The notes under the pieces were generated by a model. It ran no database searches. It saw only the letters and a program-made list of their open reading frames with translations, and was not told where the DNA came from. Positions 32,701 through 47,700 of a stretch of DNA of 64,000 nt are shown piece by piece. The position numbers and the translations under genes were made by a program. The stretch's first letter is position 1; the number at the start of each line of letters is the position of its first letter. The stretch is from positions 22,183,564-22,247,563 of the forward strand of contig CAIIXF020000007.1 of the NCBI GenBank assembly GCA_903813345.2, read 5' to 3'. This DNA comes from Owenia fusiformis (lineage: Eukaryota; Annelida; Polychaeta; Sabellida; Oweniidae).

Positions 32701-35700
32701 TTGCTTTAAATGATAAGAGCTTTGAAAATTAGAAAAATTGTTTTAAACAAAAATTGTGGTCATAAAAAAAGAAAAGATTTTTTCTTTATTTCTAGAAATG
32801 AATTCAAATTTTCAAAGCTCCTATCATTTAAAGCAATATGTTAGACACATTTTCTGAAAAAATCAAAATATTCTGTGAAGTGACTTTTTGAAATGCTAAC
32901 TTTTAACTATTTTCAATCACATTTTCAGGGGTCTGAAAAAGCTATTTCAGCATGGTAAGGGTCTTATTTTGACCATGACCATTGAGATCATGGCCATGTA
33001 AATAATATATTATCTGAAATTTTCAGGGATGTTTCTTCCCATAAAAGTTTAGAACTGATTAGTTTTGGGGCATTCTGGGTAAATGTTAAGGCGGCATTCT
33101 TGGTAAATGTTAAGGCGGATTTTGGATTTTCCATCAAAAAATGTTGTTTGTTGAGCCTTGTTTACAGGTTACCAGCCAAACAGTTTCATGGATTCATCTG
33201 AAATTTTTAAGAATGTTTCTACGTATGAAAGTTTAGAACCAGGGGTCCATCTTAGTGGTAGCAAATTTGACATTTTGCTCCAAAAACTTGGTGGCCGGTA
33301 GCAAATGCTTGCTACCTCAAATTTATGCAATGAAAACTGTGATTCTGTTCTGTGTCTTGCATGCTGGTTAGACGGGACTCGAATGGCTACCGCAAACACT
33401 AGTTGTTAATAACGGGGATATTTGCTGATAGCCATTGTCAGGTAGGTGTGGCGATGGCATGCGTGTGTGATCCACAAAAATCTTGATATGAGAATTCCAG
33501 AAAAATCGCTTAAATCCATTCTAGTTACAGGGTTCTCACCAGGAAATTTTTAGACCCCGGATTTTTCGTGGTATTGTGACTACTTTTTTCGCTGTATTGC
33601 GACTACTTCTCCCCCATGTGAGATCAGAGATATCCTATAAGTATACTTTTCAACATACTTCTTAAGATTATCTTGCTATTTTAATCGCAATATTTATTTC
33701 TAAAAGGTTTCTTACTTCCTATTCCTTGTTTGTATCCAGTTTTACGTATTTTCTCAAGAGTTTTACTGCAAATAATGTAAAATAAGACTCCGGAAAAAAT
33801 ACTTTAGACTCCGGAAAAGCTTTTAGACTCTGGAACAAGAGGGTTTTAAGACATTAGACTCCAGAGAATCTCCGGAGTCTAAAAGCCTAGTGAGAACCCT
33901 GAGTTAAAATGATCAGACTAGTATCTGATTAGGTTTTGGGCATTCTGGGTAAATTACATAGCCATTTTGCTCTTCAAAGTGTGATATTTTATCTTACTAT
34001 TACTGTCTTGTTTGTTTTAGGAACTGAACTGATGGGTAGTGTAATGCAGGTAGAGCCATCAAACTCAAAAAGAAGGTAAGCATAAAGGATTAAAGTATAT
34101 TTAAAATAATATAAGAATTCTAATGGCTGTTATGCTTTGTCAAGGGATAAAACATTTATTTACGTAATTCTATTTTCAGTGAGTTTACAATTTATGCTAT
34201 TCCAATGGCATTTCAAACAAGCGATATTTCAAACATGTGGAAAATTCATTTTATATTTCACTTTTCAATAGAATGAAGTATCTTTATTTCTTAAACCCAA
34301 CATACATGAATGAGTCATTAACTCCCACTATGTCCCATTGGAAGAACTTCCGGGCTTCATTTTCGGTAAGATATTTTTATTTCTCGATTCTACACCACAG
34401 TTTAGTTAGATATCTTGCCAATATTCATGAAGATCGTCAATGCAACAAAGGCGAAGGACTAAATATGTGAATTGCGTCTTCGTTAATTAATATACCAAAC
34501 ATAGAACCGCCTCCATATTCTCAAACTAGACTATCTTCCTTAACTTTGAGCCAAATTATTGTCTACAACTTGACTTGTAGATTGGAGAAATAAAAATATC
34601 TTAAAAATGAAGCCCGGAAGTTTTTCCATCTTGTTACGCTGACGTATCGTCAGTATAACTAGATGAGTACCAGTGAAACTGATGAAGCAAGCACATATTT
34701 TTTATTGATCACACATTAAACCTATAGAATGAGTTGTCAATCTATCTGTTAGAATCTGATTGTATGTCCATCCACCTGTCAACATTGGATATATAAATTA
34801 AACTGCTTTTTGTAATAGGTCATATGCATATTCATCACCATTTTCTAAATCTGGTTTTGTGAGAAACTAGCGATAGTTTCACTAGGTTCACACAGCTACA
34901 GATGTCAGGGGTACTTTTTTATTTAAAAGACCACAGAATATTTTACAAAGATGACTTGTTGCAGCACCTCATTGTGGTGTCTACAACTCTTTCTCTCGTT
35001 TATGTCTGCAGTGATCTCCACAAGATTTTTTCACAATTCACACCAAAATTGGTCAAAATATGGCAATTTTTCATGATTTTTCTCATTTCAAGTGGATGCA
35101 AATGGATTTTCAGGTGGGTGCAAGCCTATTTTCAAAATCTCAGGTGGGTGCTGCGCCCACTTGCTTAATGCTGGGGAGATCACTGGTCTGTCAGATATAT
35201 CAAAATGCAGAAATACTAAAGCAACAGAAACAATTTATATCATGTTTTCAGATAGAGAAAATTGCCTCTCGATATGTGGCATGATACGAAATAGCTGAAT
35301 TTCTCAATATTAGATGTATCTGATTTTGAAAGGGAAGAAATCAATGGAATAAATAATAGGTGGTTAACAGGTCCAAAAGTTCCATTCTAGGCCCTTTAAA
35401 AGCTACACTTATCATATTTATTATTGATATGCCATAGGAAATTCTTATAAACTGTCTATCAAACTAAGGTTTGAGGAAATAACAAGTTTATATATTGCAT
35501 ACTTTATCTATCATTGTTCATATTTACCAAGTCTAGTTTACACCCGTATATGTATACTCAGATTATTTGGTTGCTAGATACTTCAAGAGACTACTTTACC
35601 AGATCCTAAGACCCGGGAGATGACATGTATTTTGGTTTAAATTTTATGTTTAGTTACTTATATTATACTGTTCCCAATTCCAAACTTATGTGCTTATCAG

Positions 35701-38700
35701 TGAGTATTATTTTGGTCATGATATTGTGAAAACCATTTCAACGAATAAGCTTTAACAGATTCTGATATTCTGATTTATGTCCGTTTTTATCTAATGCTTG
35801 TACTTGAAGAGATACTACAGGGGGGTGAATCCCAGAATGCGATATATTTATAGATGCTAGGGTCATACCATAAGCCAAATCAAATTTTGACATTCATCAC
35901 TATATTAATATGTTCCAAAATTATTGCTCGTACCAATTCATTATGTCAAATATGATCATCATTACATATATGGAAAGGAAGCTAACCCTTACCTTTTGAT
36001 CTCTTAAAATTGTATGAGAAAGTCAAACAGGACAAAAAATGTGAAAGAAAAAGATTGAAATTCATTGAGTCCCCTGGAGGGTTTAGCTGCATTGTAGTGT
36101 ATATTGCCTGTGAATAAAAGTTCCATATTAGGAATGTTTGAATTTATGCAAAAATGGAGTGTTGGAAATAGAAAATTAGCATAAATCAATTTAAGGGACA
36201 TAGCCATATATTTTTCAACGGCTCTAGTAAAATTCAAAGTAATAATGTCAAGGAATATACTTAACAGTGTATAATTTCAGAAAGAGTTAACAGTAGCCTT
36301 GTGTATGTAGGTTTATGAATGAATTATCTGTGTTTATGAATGGCCTCATGCTAAAGAAAGTAAAGGTAGTAAACCTAAGGTGTGTATAACCTCCAGAGTT
36401 GACCTTTTAACATGTGGCAACAGCGGGAATTTGGTCAGTTTATCTAGTAGCTTTTGTAGGACTCTCACAAAGGTAGAAACTGAGCTACCATGAAACTTGC
36501 TTAAAAGTAGGTGTGAAATATATTTGTATATTGGCAGAAGGCAACGCAGGTAGTGGCAGGCTGTTGGTAATGGACGTTGTTGAGCAACATAATTATTGCT
36601 GCGTTGTATAGTTATATGTGAAGAGAGTGCTAATTGTCACTGAAACTGTGAGCTGTGTATGCATGTTCTACTTTACATGTAAATTACAGATCCTTTGTTA
36701 AACTCGCAGTGGAGGATTGTTACTAACAATTTTTATTAACATTCAAAATTAGGAGTATCACAAGGAAACTGGACTTTGGCGACTGTCTCCAATATCAGGA
36801 ATCTGGATCGTAGTGACAGTCTGTACTGTATATTATAAAGGAGAGTGGATATATATACAAAAATTAATCAGACATTGCTAGTAAATTCAAACACACAGGT
36901 TTAAATACTTAGGCTGTACTGGTATATCTATAAATTGTCATAAAATATCTTTAAAATCTTTATTGTTAAATATTTTTACTTTTTATTACAAACATGTAAT
37001 GTCATTCTAATTCTGGGTTAAAATTGGGTGATCAGCATCATATTATTGAGTGATTTTTGCCATGATATCATGGACAATGGTACCCTGTAAGAGATCATCC
37101 ATATATTTAATATTAGTTAACTTTTAACAGCTGTCCAAAGTAGATGTTGCTAATCAATTACTATGTGATGTCATAGTAAATATAGTGTGTTGTTATATAA
37201 TGGTTCATTATTGGTAGGGTAGGGAGGTATTGTATTAGATGTTGTTTGTTAGTACATTAGATCATATTTTGGGATATTTGGGGTTTGCTTTTTATGACTG
37301 ATTGTTCATTTTTATAACACTTTTCAGTCCCGTTCCTTTGGACAATTAAACTTTGGGGAAATTCAAATATTTGAATAAATTTAAAAACCTAAGTTATACT
37401 CCAAATATACAAATATATGGGTTTCTTTTAAATTCTCATGGGCTTAAGCGTATTGTGTACATATTGCCATTTGAGTATTTCTATGATAATGATTATATGT
37501 TTTTTTTGTCAGAATCTCATTTTGACTCTAAGCAGATGGTTCATTATGCATCAAAACTCATGAAAAGGTGCATATACTCATATAACTAGGACAGTAATAA
37601 AAAACATTTTTCACATCAATATTATTGAAGGACCAAGAGGGCATATTCCCTGAATCATCCTTTTAGTCGAGAATCATACCCATTACATGCTTTTAAAAAG
37701 AAGGTAAGAATACTAAAACAAGATTTTATAGAAACTTTTTGAAAATTTATAGATATACAACCCTTATATAATAGTTGTTAATGAAACAGTAAAGATGGCT
37801 AGAGATCAGGACCACTATGATGAAGATGTGGACTTCCAAGCTGCAGAATATCATGAAGAGGAACCTATGTTTCAACTGCAGTAAGTTCCCAAAAGCATTG
37901 AAATAACTGGGCATTTCATCTTATATCATTGCAGAATGAGCGTATTTAGCACTCGTTCCTTCCAGCACACTGATTGGTTGAGAAAAGGATTGAAATGATT
38001 TATGATCTGGGCTGTTAATGGCACTGGTTTTGGGGGTGGGTCTGCTAAACTGTTATTTAGTTTAGGGAAGGCAGAGGGTAGTTAATAATTAGACTGCGCT
38101 CAGGGTATTGGGCCTTGTTGAGAATTGGAAATCACCTTGCATCTAGCTATATCATTTGAAAAGAAAAATATGAACCACAGGCTTGGAGTATTTTCAGTTA
38201 GAACTGGTAAAATTATTAGAATTCATTATGCCCAAGTGAGAGCAAATTGTGTAAAGAATATTTTGAAGTCCCTACTGTACTGATAATCAAATAGAATAGT
38301 CTGCTCTGGAAATAAAGTATAAAGGCATAACATTGATTAGTTTGAAATACAATTAGTATTAGTAATTAGTATGTAACTTTATAGAACAAGGATATCCTTC
38401 TATCCATTCTAAGTTTTTTACAGTAATATCGAAACATATAAAGAGTGGCAAATTGCAGAAAGTGGATGAAAAAGAAATGCAAAATGAAAACCGATATCTA
38501 GAAAATATTGGCGATTCTTAGGTAACATTTGATAGCAAAGTACCCAAACCAAATGCACTATCAATGGTAAGAATAGGGCACTTATAATTTTGTTTCTTTT
38601 TGAAATTTCTAGAAAAATATTGGTTGGTTTCTAAACTTTTTAGTTGCATTTTAATTTTACCAAAAAGATGTGTACTTGTCTAGGGTTATTCATCATTTCA

Positions 38701-41700
38701 CACATTTATTTGACAGTAACAGATTGAACAGGGTTCAAAAAAGGATCAGTTAGGTGTGTGGTAGATATTAAGTAAGATAAAATTGGTCAATAAAGCAGGT
38801 CTTTGTGAAATTCTGATTTCTATTAAGATTTGGTATTTCCTGTATCAGAAAACAATGTCTACCATAGATTGAATGTCTAAAGATAAAACAACATGAGGCA
38901 GCAAAAGTTTTTTTACAATTTCTCTGTCATCAGATCATGTTACCATTTCCCATTCATCATCTGTTTCTACAGTCTTTTTATTTGTAGTAAAACATGTTTA
39001 GAAACTGAAAATGTTACAGAAGGAAATGAAATTTTGTTTCCCCCTATTGTAAAGCTGCTATATGCACCCCTGTGTTTTATTTTACCTCTGAGTAAGTGAA
39101 ACATTATCCCAATCTGTCCAGTCAGTTGCAGAGTAAAGCAAAAAAGGTCCTGAACCATGTTTCCATAGATACACTCTAAACCAATCATGTTAAAGTTGGT
39201 AGCCAACTTGCTGAAGTTTTGATGGGATTGCTGAAGTGTGTTTGGTTGAAGCATCTCTGTTGGCTTGCAGACTGGCATGATTGTATGTAAACTGTGCTTG
39301 GAGTATACTTAGACAGAAGCAGTAGGATTGCACTTACTAAGCCCTGTACATGTTTGTGCTAGTATATCCGCGTCTTCCCCTACCCCTATATAACTGGATG
39401 GCGGACGCATATGACAGGTAAGTACAGGTACTTGCTTATTAACCAGGAAACTTGGAAAACATTAATGGACGGAGTTGAAAATTTGGATTTACAATTTCAA
39501 ATCAAGGAAAGGAGGATTGTCTTATCAGGTAGTGAAGAACAGAGATATTTTTACATACAGGATTAGGCGTACATGGTCAAACCCAGGTACTGGGCTGGTA
39601 GGTGCTTTATACATACATGTTACAGTATGTATGATAAGGGAACATAGGTGCCCATGCAGCTGTATCATCAGATATCTTGTCTAGTTTGCAGGCAGTGTAA
39701 GGTTTATTGGGGAGGTATATTTAGATTGGTGTAATTTAGCTATGAAGTGTAGGTGACTAACACACGTGTTGTATGCCAAGATAAGTTCAGAATAAGTGTA
39801 GGTAGGACCCTTGCAAAAGTTTGGTTGTCATTTGTGTCTAAATAGGTGTGATCATCAGGTGTGACTGCTTCTTTCTCTTTGATAGATCCATTTTCATCAG
39901 CAACATAAGTGGTGTCCCAGGAGAATTCATATTCAGAAAATAGTATATTCGATATTCTTACTCAATCAGAAAGGATCATCCATACTCCACAGTACACACA
40001 ATCTAGAGCACTACCACCAGTCATATCCAACGGTCCTGCATCAAGTCTCTGGGAGACCCCCCCCCACCCCCCCCCCCCCTGTGTTGTGTTAAGATGATCA
40101 CAATAGCTTGAAGCAAGATTGAAACAAGATTGAAACAGTCCAATAATAACCCAAACAATCTGAATAGTAAGAGAGAGGAACATTCATTTAGTATATAATT
40201 AGATCTGTTCAGAGAGAAAGAAGCAATCATTTGGGCCATTAAGAGAGTCTTGCTTCAAGGCCCTGGACCCCCCCCCTCGCCCTTATCTACTTAACAAACT
40301 GTTGTTAACGTCAGGGGTTTTACTAGAATTTCTCATAACAGGTTAAATAGATGAAAACAGGCAAAATTAAAAGATTTAACATGGAAAAGTCCCGAAAACC
40401 AACAGGCGGTATTGTGAAGCTGCTAATGAAGCCCCTGAAAGTAGAAAAGGGGGACTGGTCTAGGACTTATTAAAAGAAAATCAGAATTTTGGATTATTTT
40501 TTCTTGCTGATTGTTTAAGAAAATGTCAGCAGGATGGGTTTGAATTGATTGATGACTTTTAATGGGTTTTGATGGTTACTGACAGTGGGGGCAGGGCTGA
40601 TAAACTGTAAAATTGTCAAACCTTTTCCATGGTTTGTTTAAAACAAACTCTATACTCGGGGTGTATGGAGAGAAACCAATCCTTCCCTACATTATCAGAG
40701 AAGAAGAAGCAATCATATGCACAGACGTGAACATCTTGGCCAAATAGATGATTTATTTGTAAGAGCGAGTAAAGTTGATACAAGCTTTTTATAGTTGTTT
40801 CTGATAACTTCCCAGTGAACCAAGTGGAGGGTAGTCAAAATTGAACCTTTTGTACAAGTGAATCATAGTAACATGTACTGTATTTCAACTTACAGATTTC
40901 TAGCTAGTTTGTTTAATGGCTGTGTCAAAAATTCCTTACACTATCAAACTACAATGATACTGTCTACCCAGGTAGGCCAGTAGCCAGCTTTTGCCAAGGG
41001 AGGTCACAAAAATGTCCAGGGTGTTTAAACTTTTTATAAGACATCTTTGACTCAAAATCTCTGACATTTGAGAGTCTAATTCTGCGCCAAGCTGAGATTT
41101 TGGAAACTTGTCAAAACTTGGGAATTTGTGACCAGTTTAGAGCATTTTTAGCATAATGAGCATGAGACATATAGAATGAGATCTTTCATTCTTTCAAAAA
41201 AGCGTGGGAGAACAGAACACTGATAAGGTGAAGAGACTGTGGCTGTGTGATGTATTACATAGGACAGGGAAAAAGATGATATTGATTTTCTTGGAACAAG
41301 GTAAATAATACCTTAATCAACTGTGAATATCATCATTCATTATACCATATTATATAGATCATGTTTTCACTATTTCATTAATCTTGTGTTGATGGCTGAT
41401 CTATCTTAATATTTTCTTATTACACAAATACATGAGGTATTGTTGATAATATTGGAAATAAAGATCAATAGAAAGGCACTGTACTTCAGGAAGAGTAAGC
41501 TTTCATTGATCTGGCATTTGTATTTAGGTTGAATGAAGTAAGAAAGGATTACCTTTGGACATTGACATAGAATTACAGGTAAAAACAACAAAAGTTTAAG
41601 ATTTTGAGTTTTCTTTTATATGATCTTTTTACTGCACTATTTCTTAATTCTCGGTTGCCTGAGTTTTCTTGGAGGTTTTTGTCTTGTTTCAAAGAGCATG

Positions 41701-44700
41701 TTTAAAAAGTTGTTTCTAGAAGTATTGATAATTTATTATAGACTTTGAAAAGATATATACAGTATATATATATATTTTGGAAATTTTGTACAAAAATTGT
41801 TATGAGTGAGAAATTTCATTCAATCAACTTTCAGTTTAATTTTAATATATATCAGAATTCTTAATCCACTTTAAGGTTGTTATGTTTTAAGATTCTGTTT
41901 GTACATATTATACACATCAGTCAATCTAAATCTGTCCAAAACTGAAAAAGTATTGTGGTATTATTATATGCCTGTATTACCCTAGTTCCAATAAACACAA
42001 ATAGACATTTGTGGTTTCCATGCTTAAATAAGTGGTTTGAATTGACAATAAAAATGTGGTTTGCAAACCAAATAGCACTGGGTCACACTTTGGGGGATTT
42101 TGTATAAAATTATTGGAGGAATTTCAAAATGTAGAAACTTTGATTGAAGAAGATGGTGCAAGTTGAAGTGATTTTAGTGTAAGTCAGATATTAAGTTTTA
42201 CAAAATATAATCAATAGATATAAAAAAAGCGTGTAATTAATGCATAATCAATATCAAGTTTTTAAAGATAGGGGAAATTTTGTAATATTAAGAATCTCTT
42301 GAATTTGGTTAGGTATAAAATTATACATGTATTATGTGTACTCTTAGATAAGCAATCAATGGAAATCCAATCGTCATAGTTAGTTTAGATATTCTGAAAT
42401 CTGATAAATCAATACTTTCTTCGTCTTACCAGGGGTCATGGAGTGCAATCAAGAATTTTACAATTTGTTGTAATTGGTTGTAGATCTGTTATTCACGAAT
42501 TATTGAGCATATCTTGACTTGACATTTAAGATTTCTAATCAATTTACGCTGCATATGTAAGTGATGTTAAGGATTAATGTTATCTAAAGCTGACTTATGT
42601 CGTGACCTGGAATTCATTAATACTGGATATATTATACAACTATGATACATTATCCCTGTATTTGTAAATAGGACTGCCATGGAATGAATGAATAATATTT
42701 CATTGAATCATTAATCATTTAAGGGTGGCTTGCTTCATCACCATTGTTTTGATTAAGTAATATGACAAGATAGACCTCGTCAAGGCAGGCATTAGTGATG
42801 CCATTGGATTTGTGACTGTATCTGCTAAGATTAAGAAATTCAGAGATTTTTTCTAAAGATTTTACCTAATAGTGTATTAGAGGGACCTCGGATACTTCAG
42901 GTACCCTTTGTATATTAGGAAGGTGACGATGCTCTATTTGGCTGATTTTGAGATCTGTCCAGTAGTAGATCTACCCTTTTACTCCAACACTACAACACAT
43001 GTTTGAATTTATCTTCGCATTCTTCAATAACATATAATACATATCTGCATAAACTTGTACTTTCAGACGCAGTAACAAAATCTCTATCAAGAATGTACCA
43101 ACTCTGGTGACCAAAGACGATCTTGAGAGGTTGGTGTCGGCATTTGGAGCAATTGAGAGATGTGACTTTGGTATGTAGACTAAAACATACCTAGCCTTTA
43201 CATGTTCAGGAACCTGAAAATATGTCCACAAGTGTTTATATTAACTGGTGTATTAAATTATCTGCATACATTTTTTCTTTTTATATTAAATTACTTTGAT
43301 GCTGTAATGTTATTTCTCTCCAAAAAGAATTGGCTTTTCAATTATTATATGAGCCAGGCCACAGGAAAAGGGGTCTTATCACAGATTTTTTCAATATTCT
43401 GATTTTTTGTTTATCTTAAAAAGCACAAAGATACCTTTCAAATGAGCCATGGCTTATGTCTTAACAATTTTTCCTTGCATATATAGAACAAAAAGTCGGA
43501 TTTGAATTTAGCACATTTTCCTCTAAATCTTGGGCACATTTTTGGCTCTGTAGCACGATTCTTATTTTTGTGATAAGACCAGTTTTCCTTTGGCCAGGCT
43601 CATATCTTAATTATGATCATCAAGATTTTCTTTAAACACAATTCTTACACAACATGATCTCATATAGTTATGAACAGCAGTATAATACAGAAATCAATGT
43701 GGTTGCTTGGCAATGTTGAGTTAATTGGTTTCCAATCTTCATTACGTCAATAATTACAATGATGACAGTTGTCATATTACTATAAACATTGAACAGTACA
43801 GTGTACTTTGATATACCACCATATGGGCACAAAAAGGCCTGACTTGTGAATGCCTACATAGTGGTAATTGCCATGATAATATTACTTCAGCTTTTACTAT
43901 CTTATATAAGCATGAGGTAGTATCAAGAGATTCTTTTAGTTTGGAATAAGTATACCAACAGGGAAGTTAAGCTGAAATACAACGACATTGAGCATTTTCC
44001 AGGGTGCTATCAGACTGATCCCTGGCCAAAATATATTATGAAAGGGTATACCATTGTGGGATCCACAGTCTCTACCTTCCAAGCTTTAGATAGAGGCTGA
44101 TCAATCAGAAAGAGATTATACTGTTATATACCAGTGATCTCCCCAGCATTAAAGCAAGTAGATGCAGCACCCACCTGAGATTTTGAAAATCGGCCTGCAC
44201 CCACCTGAAAATCTATTTGCACCCACTTGAAAATGAAAAAAATCATGAAAAATGGGCATTAATTAACCAATTTTGGTCTAAATTCTGAAAATGAGAATTG
44301 TTCACCCACTCGAGGAAAAATCCTGTGGAGATCACTATTTTCTTCATAAATGTTCAAATGATAGATTAGAAAACACCCCTGATCTTCTGGCACGGTGTAC
44401 TTTTAGCAAATATTGAAAAATGTTAATTGGCTGTGAAAAAAATTAAGCTCAGTTAAAAATGGAGTAGGTAAATTCATTGTTAAATGGAAGATTGAAGGTT
44501 GAGATAACCTATTGTCATACCCTTATAAAACTTTTCTAGTATCGGATTTTGTTTTTGGCATTTTCTTGTGAAATTGAATGTTCTGAAGTTTCTTGGACTT
44601 GTAATCGAGAGAGACATGTATTTTCTTAATTGGTTGAATTAAATTGATCATATACTTCACACATGTTTTCTTCATCTTTATTTTGTAAGAAATATCATCA

Positions 44701-47700
44701 TGTTTGATTAATTCATAGGGTCTCAACATAAATTCGATTTCACATGTAAATTGAAATTGATTAAAATTGCCAACAGGTTAATGTTGGGTATTGTCATTCT
44801 GTTAGTTAGTCATCATGGGAATATGTGAGTATATGTACTATGTACTCTTGCTATGTGGCATTTACAGATATTTACATGAATTAAATAGAGAATCTTGGAT
44901 ATTTCATCCTCTGATCAACAATTTATATCATAGATGAGTGAATTTTAAAGGTTTGTCAATGATTTAATATGAATGAGATTATAATAGAAAACAGTCAGAA
45001 GAAGCTAAAATAGATAATTCTAAATTCACTATTATGCACAGTAGTACACATTTAATGCAAGAATCAGTCTGTAAGATCAGATTTAGATCTTGAGTTGGGT
45101 CTAGTTATTTTTTTATGTGACACAGAAAAAATCCCAATTAGTTATGCTTAGAATATTGACCATTAATAATCTGACCTTGACATTCAAGGTATATTTGATG
45201 AAAGAAATGTATGTGGGAAGACATAGACTGGCTCTTGTAGATTACTTTTCTGAGAATACTTTTAAATGAAATGTATTTATGAAATGTCAGGACATATTTT
45301 ATAGATTTTTGTACATTTCGGGAAGAGGTAAGAAATAGGTGTTCACTTCATGAATACTTAAAATGCTTAATATTTAATGTTCATAGAAGCCTTTTTAGTA
45401 GAAAAGTTGAATCAATAAGATTTTTGTCGAGGTAAAAGACTTTAGTGGCTTCAGAAATATTCCATGTTGAAGGTACCTATTATGGGAAGACTTTCTTGGA
45501 AATGTTCATTTCATATTTTCAATTTTCTTCCAGTGCCTGGCGAAATGGAAAACTGTGTAAACGTCACATATGAGTCTCCAGAGCAAGCACAACAGTAAGT
45601 AACAATTATTAGACAAATTCAGTATATTTAACGCCTGGGGGTTCACTCTAAATAATTTGGGTAGTTATGTGCAGCACACCCAATTTTGGCTTCAATCCTG
45701 AGAGGAAATTGACATTGAATAAAGCTGAAAAGGGGGTCTTTGGTGTGGCACATAGGTATTAAGAGGTATAGTAGAGTGAAAGCCCAGGATTGGTATAAAA
45801 TATGAATTCATTCCTGTCCTGTTGTCAGCAATTTTTTCTACTGACACTAGTGTTTGATAAGGAAATTTCAAGATACACATAGTTGAAAAATATTTGAATG
45901 AAGTGGTAAATTTTTGAATGATGTAGTGGGGAAGTGCTCATTCATAAGTTTAACTCTGAGATAACATCATGTACTTGGCCTGCTTTACTAGACATTACCT
46001 GTAAACATAATACCCAATTGACAATGGTGATGTTAAAAATTAAAAGATAAAATAATGTGTTTGATTGATATTTCTGCAATTAAACCCATATAAAAATGCC
46101 TAAAATCAGATGATTTACAGATTTTTAGAGAAATTGAACAATACATGTAAGTTTGTGAAGCGTATATGCAAATTCGCAAGGGACATTTTTAGCTTGGGCA
46201 GACTGTACAATAAGTGAGTAAGTGCAGAGAAATCATAAAATCCAAACACTAAAGCATATCAGGTTATAGGGTAAAATAATGCAGGAGTAAATTCCATTGA
46301 TATGGTTAACATTTTGAACACCCAAACAGAGAAAGTATGTCTGTATTGTGAAGAAGGTCCTTGGCAAAATTTGATAAATTCAGAACTTTTCCTGTTCTTT
46401 CACAAAGTCGATATAGAAAATCTACATCCTACTTGCTGCGTATTTCTCATGATTTTGGGAAGCTACGACCACCGACCGCCGTATGGTTGCCGTAGATCAA
46501 ATGTGACTGAGGCATTAGCAGACTTGCATTAGTCTAAATCTTGACATATTTCAAGGATAACGTTTTTAGTGCATAAAGGTCTGAAAACAAACTGATTAAT
46601 TGAGAAAGCTGATCAACAGTGTCTTGTTACTCTAACCAAGACGCAAATGTCAAGTATCAAACTTAGAAACATCAATATAATGCGATATTCTAATCTAAGG
46701 CAATATTAGCTCAATTTCAGTCATTTCATGCCATAGAAAATTGCCTGTTGCATTTGTGTTCTTTTAATATCCCAAGCAAAAATCTATGGGCAGATTTTTA
46801 TATAAATTCAATTTGAAATTGATTTTGTTCTATTAAAAAGCTTGATATTATAATCTAAAGGGTTGAGACGTGGTTCTTTAAACTGGTGGCAAATGTCAGA
46901 ATTTACAACATAGTAAATACGTGAAATGTTAGTGTTAACAGTGACATTTTCTTTAAAGGAAGGTAAGTCAGAGTAACCATGATGCTATGTTTGCATTATG
47001 GGTATTTATGAAGCCTGTTACTACCCATGAGTACTTTAACTGGTTGTTGCATCTATCAGTCTACTTAAGTGAGTTATTTAAAGAATGGTTTCAAAATAAC
47101 AGTTGACTACATAGCCACTAAGAACAAGCTAAGATGTATACAAGAAGGTCAGAGGGGGGAGGTTCTCCACATTTTCAAAATGAGCAGAAGTTAAAGATTG
47201 GTGATACTAAATTTCTGAGTAGGATTGATTGGTGATACTACTCCCTAAATCTGAAACATTTTCAGTTGATTATTTTTAATGCCCGTTAACTCTGATTGCC
47301 AAATCAAAACCACTGACTAAGAACGCCTAAGGCTGGATTTATTCAGAGATGTCTTTCATCTATAGCTTTGTAATATAAGCTTGAAATGGAATATAAAGCA
47401 CGAAGCACCTGAAAATTAAAGTATCATGTACATGTATATGGATAAATGTTGGAGAAATATATATGTATCAAATGTGAAACTGTGTTATCCCTTTGTTTTT
47501 CAGAGCTGTGGAGGAGTTGAATGATTATCAGTATCAGGGTGCTTCACTGAAGGTTAGTAAAGATTTATATTGCAGAATTTTAATTCAGCTGTACGTGGTA
47601 GGGTTTGCATCCCCCTCTTAGCAAAATGATTGGGAAAATCAGTTTTACCAACATTTTGAATTAAGGGGAGGCATCAAAAGTTCGATGTCGGATAGAAAAC

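Larger units (their letters stand above)
29769..34020. other. IGF2BP intron 1, filled with inverted-repeat elements
   Basis: Holds a foldback with a second element inside it (30204-31097), an element with a minisatellite core (31309-32080), a large foldback (32533-33010) and a CAGGG-ended MITE (33528-33901). No exon recognised. Confidence 0.75.
34076..37794. other. IGF2BP intron 2, proximal part
   Basis: Holds an inverted-repeat element at 34342-34624 (arms aagaacttccgggcttcatt...) and a CAGTGATCTCC element at 35009-35185. No exon recognised. The last few hundred bases should contain the promoter of the alternative first exon if that exon is real. Confidence 0.55.

Noticed and set aside
37783-37880. 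The 37.8-kb exon as an internal cassette of the long IGF2BP isoform
   Set aside because: Joined to exon 2 in phase it reads K-D-G then TAG; it works only as a first exon or a poison exon.
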